DNA of 57,710 nucleotides from an uncultured Collinsella sp. (lineage in GTDB: Bacteria; Actinomycetota; Coriobacteriia; Coriobacteriales; Coriobacteriaceae): NCBI GenBank assembly GCA_900544465.1, contig UQVT01000001.1:1-57710 (forward strand), read 5' to 3'. The translations under genes and the position numbers were made by a program. The notes under the pieces were generated by a model. That model saw nothing but the letters and a program-made list of their open reading frames with translations, did no database searches and was not told the DNA's origin. Each line of letters begins with the position of its first letter. The stretch's first letter is position 1. Shown here one piece after another: positions 51,971-57,710 of this stretch.

Positions 51971-52009
51971 ATTGGGCATTTTGTACGTTCTACGTGCTAA
52001 AATGCCAAT
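51971..52009. promoter_or_regulatory. Inverted repeat upstream of mihF
   Basis: ATTGGGCATTTT and AAAATGCCAAT form an inverted repeat (one extra G), with ACGT repeated inside the loop. It lies 38 bp before the mihF ATG and covers a possible -10 (TAAAAT, 51997-52002). It may be an operator or a leader hairpin. Confidence 0.45.
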
Positions 52010-52047
52010 TATTGAATCAGATATAACCCAACTACTTGGAGGTACGA

Positions 52048-52356
52048 ATGGCACTCCCTCAGCTTACCGATGAGCAGCGCAAGCAGGCTCTTGAGAAGGC
52101 TGCTGCCGCACGTCACGCCCGCGCTGAGCTTCGCGAGCAGATCAAGAAGGGCGAGAAGTCCCTCGAGTCCGTGCTCAACTCCGATGACCCCATCGCTTCC
52201 CGCATGAAGGTTTCCACCCTCATCGAGTCTCTTCCTGGTTATGGCAAGGCCAAGGCCGCCAAGATCATGGAGGAGCTCGGTATCTCCGCTACCCGTCGCG
52301 TCCAGGGCCTCGGCGTCCGTCAGCGCGAGCAGCTCCTCGAGCAGCTGACCAAATAA
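52048..52356 (+). CDS. mihF: Actinobacterial integration host factor (mIHF)
   Basis: 102 residues. ALPQLTDEQRKQALEKAAAA then RHARAELREQIKKG, and the DNA-binding S13-like helix-two-turn-helix IESLPGYGKAKAAKIMEELGI match mIHF, a nucleoid protein restricted to Actinobacteria and here the best lineage marker. ATG 52048 follows TTGGAGG. gmk follows at once. Confidence 0.94.
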   Translation: MALPQLTDEQRKQALEKAAAARHARAELREQIKKGEKSLESVLNSDDPIASRMKVSTLIESLPGYGKAKAAKIMEELGISATRRVQGLGVRQREQLLEQLTK

Positions 52357-52926
52357 GTGAGCGCTCAGGATTCCAAGCTCTTTGTGATTTCTGGACCGTC
52401 AGGCGCAGGCAAGGGTACGCTCGTCACTCGTGTGCGCGAGCGCCGCTCGAACCTGGGCCTGACGGTTTCGGCTACCACGCGAGCACCACGCAAAGGTGAG
52501 GTCGACGGCGTCAACTACTTTTTTCTGACGCGCGAGGAGTTCGACCGCCGCGTGGCAAACGGTGAGTTTGTTGAGTGGGCCGAGGTCCACGGTAACTGCT
52601 ACGGCACGTTGGTGAGCGAGGTCCAGTCCAAGCTCGCCTCTGGTTCGTCTCTGATTTTGGAGATCGATGTCCAGGGCGCCCTGCAGGTGAAGGAGCGTTT
52701 CCCCGAGGCCGTGCTGATCTTTATCAAGCCGCCTTCGCTTGAGGTGCTCCGCGAGCGTCTAGTCGGTCGCGGTACCGAGACGCCCGAGACGATTGAGCTG
52801 CGTATGGCAAACGCCGCCGATGAGCTTGCCCTTGCCGACCGCTACGACGACGTCGTGGTTAATGACGATCTCGACCGCGCGACCGATGAGCTCGTTCGCG
52901 TTCTCGATATGCATGAAAGGATCTGA
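52357..52926 (+). CDS. gmk: Guanylate kinase
   Basis: GMP to GDP kinase, 189 residues. P-loop GPSGAGKG at 13-20, TTRAPRKGEVDGVNYFF binds GMP, and LILEIDVQGALQV is typical. GTG start directly after the mihF stop. The mihF-gmk-rpoZ order is common in Actinobacteria. Confidence 0.97.
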   Translation: MSAQDSKLFVISGPSGAGKGTLVTRVRERRSNLGLTVSATTRAPRKGEVDGVNYFFLTREEFDRRVANGEFVEWAEVHGNCYGTLVSEVQSKLASGSSLILEIDVQGALQVKERFPEAVLIFIKPPSLEVLRERLVGRGTETPETIELRMANAADELALADRYDDVVVNDDLDRATDELVRVLDMHERI

Positions 52927-52931
52927 GGTCC

Positions 52932-53213
52932 GTGTCCGTTGTAAAGCCTTGCATTGACGATCTTCTGGAGAAGACCGATCACAACCGCTTCCTGCTCGCT
53001 TCGCTTGCCTCCAAGCGCGCCTGCGACATCAATAGCATGCTGCGTGGCCAGCACAACCGCGTGCTTGCCGTCCAGGATGTCGATGACATCACCATCGGGC
53101 TTTCCGGTGCCGATACCATCTCGATGGCTATGGACGAGATTGTCGACGGCGACATCTCTTACGACGAGGCCCGTTACGAGAAGGCGCTCGGCCACAAGGT
53201 TGCTGAAGCCTAA
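52932..53213 (+). CDS. rpoZ: RNA polymerase omega subunit
   Basis: 93 residues. CIDDLLEKTDHNRFLLASLA and SKRACDINSMLRGQ match omega, which helps assemble beta-prime; ALGHKVAEA ends it. GTG start. It is directly joined to thiI. Confidence 0.92.
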   Translation: MSVVKPCIDDLLEKTDHNRFLLASLASKRACDINSMLRGQHNRVLAVQDVDDITIGLSGADTISMAMDEIVDGDISYDEARYEKALGHKVAEA

Positions 53214-54458
53214 ATGGCGGCTCGCGTCTGCCTGGTCCACTATCACGAGGTTGGACTGAAGGGTAAGAACCGCGCACATTTTGAGCATATCCTCATGGAT
53301 AACATTAAGGCGGCTTTGGCCGCCTTTTCCGTGAACGCCGTGTCTCGAATTTCCGGTTATATCCTCGTGACCTTTAACGAGCATCAGGCCGATGATGCGG
53401 CGCGTGTTATTCGCACCGTTCCCGGCGTTGCTCGTGTGTCTTTGGCGTATCACACCAACCGCGACCCGCAGGAGTACTGCGCCGCCGCCGTCAAGGCGCT
53501 GCGCGAGTTTGGTTCCTTCGATTCGTTTAAGGTGCACGCTAAGCGCTCCAATACCGACTATGAGCTCACCTCGATTGACATCAATCGTCAGGTGGGCGAG
53601 GTGTTGTGTGAGGCCTTCCCCGATAAAAAGGTTCAAATGCACGACCCCGATGCGATGGTGCACGTACTGGTGGTCCAGGGTAGCGTTTATGTGTACGCGC
53701 GCTCCGAGCGCGGCGTGGGCGGTCTGCCGGTGGGTTCTGCCGGCAAGGTCGTGACGCTGCTGTCGTCAGGTATCGATTCTCCGGTGGCGACCTGGATGCT
53801 CGCGCGTCGCGGCGCGGTGTGCGTGCCGGTACATTTCTCCGGTCGTCCGCAGACGCCCGATACGAGCGAGTATTTGGTGCAGGATATCATCCGTGCGCTT
53901 GAGCCGGGTGTCCAGATCGGCCGCCTGTACGTGGTGCCGTTTGGCGACTGCCAGCGTGAGATTTCGGTCACCTGTCCCAGTAACCTTCGCGTGATCATGT
54001 ATCGCCGCATTATGTATTCGGTTGCCGAGCGCATCGCGCATATCGAGGGCGCTAAGGCCATCGTTACGGGCGAATCGCTTGGGCAGGTTGCCTCCCAAAC
54101 GCTTGAGAACATCATGGCTGTCAACGAGGCCGTGAAGATCCCCGTGTTCCGTCCTCTCATCGGTTCGGACAAGCAGGAGATCATCGCGCGCGCCGAGGAG
54201 ATCGGTACGTTCGATATCTCGACTGAGGCCGCTCCCGACTGCTGCACGCTGTTTATGCCGCGCCGTCCCGAGACGCACGCTAAACTCGATGCCGTGCATG
54301 AGGCCTGGGAGTTGTTCGATCACGAGGAGATGATCGAGCGCCTGCTCAAGCAGACCGAGTACATCGACTTCGAGAGCAACACGTATAAGGCCCCTAAGAC
54401 CTTAAAACGCAAACATTCGGAGCTTGCTCCGCGTGAGATTTACCAAGATCACGAGTAA
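53214..54458 (+). CDS. thiI: tRNA 4-thiouridine synthase ThiI
   Basis: Adenylates U8 of tRNA for sulphur transfer, and may serve thiamine thiazole synthesis. It has 414 residues: NFLD/THUMP region at about 1-165, then the PP-loop LLSSGIDSPVATWML near 182. The protein ends about where the rhodanese domain of the E. coli form would begin, so it is the short form that takes sulphur directly from a cysteine desulphurase. Confidence 0.95.
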   Translation: MAARVCLVHYHEVGLKGKNRAHFEHILMDNIKAALAAFSVNAVSRISGYILVTFNEHQADDAARVIRTVPGVARVSLAYHTNRDPQEYCAAAVKALREFGSFDSFKVHAKRSNTDYELTSIDINRQVGEVLCEAFPDKKVQMHDPDAMVHVLVVQGSVYVYARSERGVGGLPVGSAGKVVTLLSSGIDSPVATWMLARRGAVCVPVHFSGRPQTPDTSEYLVQDIIRALEPGVQIGRLYVVPFGDCQREISVTCPSNLRVIMYRRIMYSVAERIAHIEGAKAIVTGESLGQVASQTLENIMAVNEAVKIPVFRPLIGSDKQEIIARAEEIGTFDISTEAAPDCCTLFMPRRPETHAKLDAVHEAWELFDHEEMIERLLKQTEYIDFESNTYKAPKTLKRKHSELAPREIYQDHE

Positions 54459-54469
54459 TTTTGTGCATA

Positions 54470-54502
54470 GACCGACGATGCGTCTGCATCGTCGGTCTTT
54501 TG
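54470..54502 (+). terminator. Rho-independent terminator of the mihF-thiI operon
   Basis: GACCGACGATGC pairs perfectly with GCATCGTCGGTC around a GTCT loop, followed by TTTTGC. Confidence 0.88.
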
Positions 54503-54576
54503 CTATCTGGGCATTTTGCGGCTAAGTGTTCATTTGCTGACGTGTGCCTGAATAAATGGACAGTATTTCGCAAGGT

Positions 54577-54596
54577 TTTGGTCGGCTTTTGGTTTG
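54577..54596 (+). promoter_or_regulatory. Shared 20-bp element upstream of comEA-comEC
   Basis: TTTGGTCGGCTTTTGGTTTG matches 25237-25256 with one difference and sits at almost the same distance from the start codon (75 vs 71 bp). A palindrome AAAACCGGTTTT (54603-54614) follows only here. Confidence 0.6.
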
Positions 54597-54671
54597 ACCG
54601 CGAAAACCGGTTTTGGAGAATGGCTGTTGCAGGACTCTTTTCCTGACACGATGTTGTTGGGAGGTTTTGCT

Positions 54672-55385
54672 ATGGCGCAGCGCGAACAACACGAACGGGT
54701 CAAACGGATGGACCGCTTGGCGGACAAGCTGCTCGGTCATAAGGCAGTGGTGATGGCGATACTGGTCGTCATTGCGATGGCGAGTGGACTGGCGATGGCG
54801 AACCTTGGCGGCGGTGCCGGCAGTGTGTCGTTTGAGCACACTGATGGTTCGGGTTCGTTAGTGGAGCCGGGATCCGGCGATGCCTCGAGCGGAAAGACAT
54901 CCGAAGGCTCTTCGCCTAAGGCGTCTGCCGCGGCAGAGGTTTATGTCGATGTTGATGGCGCCGTTGTGTCGCCCGGTGTATATCGTCTCAAGGACGGCGC
55001 GCGGGTGGCTCAGGCGATTGATGCCGCCGGCGGGCTGGCGCCCGAGGCAGACGTTACGGGGCTCAATCGGGCATCTAAGGTCGTCGATGGACAGAAGATT
55101 CACGTTCCAACGGTAGGGGAGCAGCAGGCGTCCATTGCGGAAGCTGGTGTTGATGGTGGGGCTTCCGCATCATCGGGCGTGAGTGGCGTAACAGGCCTAG
55201 TAAATATCAATACGGCAAGCGCGGCAGAGCTGCAGACGCTCTCGGGCATCGGTCCCTCCATGGCCCAGTCGATTATCGATGAGCGGACAAAGAACGGTGG
55301 TTTTGCCTCGGTTGACGATCTGATGCGTGTGTCGGGAATCGGCGAGAAGAAGCTTGCCAAAATCAAAGATTCCATCTGCGTATGA
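54672..55385 (+). CDS. comEA: ComEA DNA-binding competence protein
   Basis: 237 residues. One membrane anchor (about 24-44), a Ser/Gly-rich linker, an SLBB domain (about 90-146, VYVDVDGAVVSPGVYRL) and a C-terminal double helix-hairpin-helix (178-236, NINTASAAELQTLSGIG) that binds incoming double-stranded DNA outside the membrane. ATG 54672 follows GGAGG. Its stop overlaps the comEC start. Confidence 0.95.
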   Translation: MAQREQHERVKRMDRLADKLLGHKAVVMAILVVIAMASGLAMANLGGGAGSVSFEHTDGSGSLVEPGSGDASSGKTSEGSSPKASAAAEVYVDVDGAVVSPGVYRLKDGARVAQAIDAAGGLAPEADVTGLNRASKVVDGQKIHVPTVGEQQASIAEAGVDGGASASSGVSGVTGLVNINTASAAELQTLSGIGPSMAQSIIDERTKNGGFASVDDLMRVSGIGEKKLAKIKDSICV

Positions 55386-57685
55386 GTGCGACCGAGCGCG
55401 AGCATGTGATGCCTCCGCGGCCTCTGATGCCGTGGACGATGGCCCTGTGTGCCGGCATGTGCATGAGCTGCGCCTTGGTGCTCAACGTGGCCGCCGATGC
55501 GCTGCTGTGGGAGCGGGCTTCGGCGGTCGGGCCGCTATGGGCCATTCCCGTTACGGCGGCGGTATTCGTTGTGCTGGCTCAATCTTGTGCGCGGCTTGCC
55601 CCTTGGAAGCGGTGGCTGTATGCCGCGTCCGTCGGTCTCGTGGCGGGAGCGGTCGTCTCGGCGTGGTGGGCTGTGGGCGTGCTAAGCGCCTCGAAGGCGC
55701 TCGACGGTCGAGCGGCAAGCAGCCTTGAGTTTGTCGTGCAGGGTGACCCATCCATAAACGACGACGTGTATTCCTATACCTGCGAGGCACGCACGGACGG
55801 TAAGAACTTGGCAATGGTTCGCCTATCGTGCGACCTCGAGCTCAAGGTCGGGGCGCACGTGCGTGTTATCGGTCGCGTTTCACGTTTTGAGAACGATGCG
55901 TATGGACGATCGCGCGTGCTCCGAGGCGAGGTGCGCAAGGTTAAAGTCGTTCGGATTTTGTCGGTCGATGAAGACTCTCCGGGGCCGCTGCTTCGGCTGC
56001 GAAATGGGCTGCTTGCGTCCATCGCGCCTGCGACCGACCCGGCGCGTGCACTCATAGCCGGTGTCGTCTGCGGTCGTTCGGCCGAACTGCGCGCCCAGCC
56101 GGCGGGCGACTGGTTTTCGGTGACGGGAACGGCGCATCTTATAGCCGTCTCCGGCAGCCATTTGGCTATCGTGGGATTTGTAATCGAGGGTGTATTGCAA
56201 AAGACTCGCTGCTCACGTGGTGTTCAGCGGGCGATATTGGCGATGGCACTTGTGGGCTACACTGCCTTTACGGGCGCGTCTCCCTCGGCCGTGCGCGCGT
56301 GCTGCATGGTGTTCGCGACGCTTGTCGTAAACGGCGCGGGGCGTCGCCGGCACGGCGCATCGGCGCTCTTCGTAACCATGTCCATCTTTGTGCTACTGCG
56401 GCCGACGGTGCTGTTCGAGATGGGCTTTCAGCTCTCGTGTGCCAGCGTCTTAGCCATTCTGTGCTTTTGCCCCTATGCGACCTACGCTTTGGGCGAGCTG
56501 GGTGTGCCATCGGGCGTTGCCAACATACTTTCCGTCACGCTGTGCTCGCAACTGGCAACACTTCCCATTACCATTCCTGCCTTCGGTACGTTCTCGCTCA
56601 TTGCTCCGCTGGCAAATGCAGTCATCGGTCCGGTGGTGAGCGTACTGCTTGCTGTGTCGATCGTGCTGGTTCCCTTTTCGCTCGTGGAACCGTTGCGGAT
56701 TTGGGCGCTCGTTGTGCCCATGGTTGCCGCCCGTTGCGCACTGTTCTTCGAGCAGCTGTTTGCCGCCGTGCCTGGTGCATCTGTGAGTGTGCCGCCCGAT
56801 AGCATGTGGATTTACCTAGTGCCGTGTTTGCTGGCGGTTCTGTTGGTCTGGTGGCCGCGTCCCCGTGCACGTCCTATGGCGGTGGGGCTTTCATGCCTGG
56901 TGCTCTTGGCTGCGATTCCGTACGTCTACTGGGATCGATTCGCTCCGCCTTCGGTGACGGTGCTCGATGTGGGCCAGGCGGATGCGATTCTTATCCGCCA
57001 GGGCGACGCATTAGCACTCGTCGACTGCGGGCTCGATGAGCGCGTGGTAGCGGCGTTGGTTCGCAATAACGTGCACCATATCGATGCCGTCTTTGTGACG
57101 CATTGGGATGAGGATCACTGGGGTGGTCTACCTGCCGTGCTCGAACAGTTTTCGGTCGGAACGATTGCCGTGGCGGCGGATGCGTTGGAGGATGCTCCTG
57201 CCGAGGTATTGAATCGACCTGGCGTTGAGTATCGGCAGGTGCGCCGTGGGGATACGGTCGACATCGGCTCATTTTGTGCCCGCGTGATGTGGCCGTTCGA
57301 GTCCGTAGATGGCGAGGGAAATGAGGACTCGCTTGTCCTGCTACTCTCTTATGTTCAGGAAGGCAAGAGCCTGCGTATGCTCCTCACTGGTGATGCCGAG
57401 CTCGACCAAGAACGGGAATTCGTGCAGGAGGTGGGGGATATCGATGTCCTTAAACTTGGGCATCACGGCTCCAAGGTTTCAGTCGATGGTGAGTTGCTGG
57501 ATGTCCTGAGACCCGAGCTTTCCCTCGCGAGCGCCGGCAAGGGGAATCGATACGGTCATCCGTCGGATGCCTGCATCGATGCCGTTCAGGAAGCGGGCGG
57601 TGCGTTCGCATGCACCATCGAACACGGTGATATCACCATCAGCCCGACCGCAAAGGGCTTTGCGATGCGATGCCAGCGACCGTGA
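55382..57685 (+). CDS. comEC: ComEC/Rec2 DNA uptake channel
   Basis: 767 residues. An N-terminal OB-like region (about 100-200) is followed by the Competence domain with many membrane helices (GVVCGRSAELR, LIAVSGSHLAIVG). A C-terminal metallo-beta-lactamase domain (about 520-767) has THWDEDHWGG, LLTGDAELD and KLGHHGSKVS, possibly the nuclease that degrades the non-entering strand. It overlaps comEA by 4 bp (ATGA) and is complete in the window. Confidence 0.96.
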   Translation: MSATEREHVMPPRPLMPWTMALCAGMCMSCALVLNVAADALLWERASAVGPLWAIPVTAAVFVVLAQSCARLAPWKRWLYAASVGLVAGAVVSAWWAVGVLSASKALDGRAASSLEFVVQGDPSINDDVYSYTCEARTDGKNLAMVRLSCDLELKVGAHVRVIGRVSRFENDAYGRSRVLRGEVRKVKVVRILSVDEDSPGPLLRLRNGLLASIAPATDPARALIAGVVCGRSAELRAQPAGDWFSVTGTAHLIAVSGSHLAIVGFVIEGVLQKTRCSRGVQRAILAMALVGYTAFTGASPSAVRACCMVFATLVVNGAGRRRHGASALFVTMSIFVLLRPTVLFEMGFQLSCASVLAILCFCPYATYALGELGVPSGVANILSVTLCSQLATLPITIPAFGTFSLIAPLANAVIGPVVSVLLAVSIVLVPFSLVEPLRIWALVVPMVAARCALFFEQLFAAVPGASVSVPPDSMWIYLVPCLLAVLLVWWPRPRARPMAVGLSCLVLLAAIPYVYWDRFAPPSVTVLDVGQADAILIRQGDALALVDCGLDERVVAALVRNNVHHIDAVFVTHWDEDHWGGLPAVLEQFSVGTIAVAADALEDAPAEVLNRPGVEYRQVRRGDTVDIGSFCARVMWPFESVDGEGNEDSLVLLLSYVQEGKSLRMLLTGDAELDQEREFVQEVGDIDVLKLGHHGSKVSVDGELLDVLRPELSLASAGKGNRYGHPSDACIDAVQEAGGAFACTIEHGDITISPTAKGFAMRCQRP

Positions 57686-57710
57686 CGACGTCGATGGCGT
57701 GTGGTGGGCC

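Overview
The window is a chromosomal segment from a high-GC actinobacterium, most like Collinsella or a close relative in the Coriobacteriia. This is inferred from G/C-rich third codon positions, an actinobacterial integration host factor (mIHF), an L28 with CXXC pairs, and TrmFO/PyrK/PyrD features shared with Firmicutes. No rRNA, tRNA or CRISPR array was seen.

Layout. (1) 1-1290: end of an unidentified gene, then a REP-associated tyrosine transposase (RAYT) flanked by its REP palindromes. (2) 1289-9215: dinB on the minus strand, then the plus-strand run rpsP-khpA-rimM-trmD-lepB-glyQ-glyS-ppsR. (3) 9240-20528: a mosaic accessory island of uneven base composition between ppsR and its target gene ppdK. 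The island holds two peptide-modification (RiPP-like) modules. Module 1 has an Asn-repeat precursor, a radical SAM enzyme and an NPP-motif methyltransferase. Module 2 has a PqqD-like/GNAT-like fusion, a radical SAM enzyme and a 60-residue Val/Ala-rich peptide. Each faces a divergent small membrane protein. Module 2 also faces an ABC exporter, and ABC transporter remnants lie near both island ends. The island ends look like the two halves of one REP element. (4) 20955-40869: a long housekeeping stretch, ppdK, rplS, rnhB, yraN-comM-dprA-trmFO-xer, rpsB-tsf, and pyrH-frr-uppS-cdsA-dxr-rseP-ispG-proS. Much of it keeps the order known from Bacillus. (5) 41048-44550: a kinase-like gene and adhE on the minus strand. 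(6) 44704-45742: a second RAYT with a different REP family. (7) 45845-51808: rpmB, then the pyrimidine operon pyrR-B-C-K-D-F behind an attenuator-like leader. (8) 52048-57685: mihF-gmk-rpoZ-thiI, then comEA-comEC.

How the genes work together. The core covers ribosome assembly and tRNA modification, isoprenoid and lipid precursor synthesis (uppS, cdsA, dxr, ispG), de novo UMP synthesis from carbamoyl aspartate onward (carAB and pyrE are not in the window), fermentation (adhE, ppdK with ppsR) and natural transformation (comEA, comEC, comM, dprA). Both DNA-uptake operons carry the same 20-bp element about 75 bp before their first start codon, a candidate competence promoter element. The most novel content is the island, above all the module 1 precursor, which places Asn in a strict alternating hexapeptide pattern next to a methyltransferase of the type that methylates side-chain amides.
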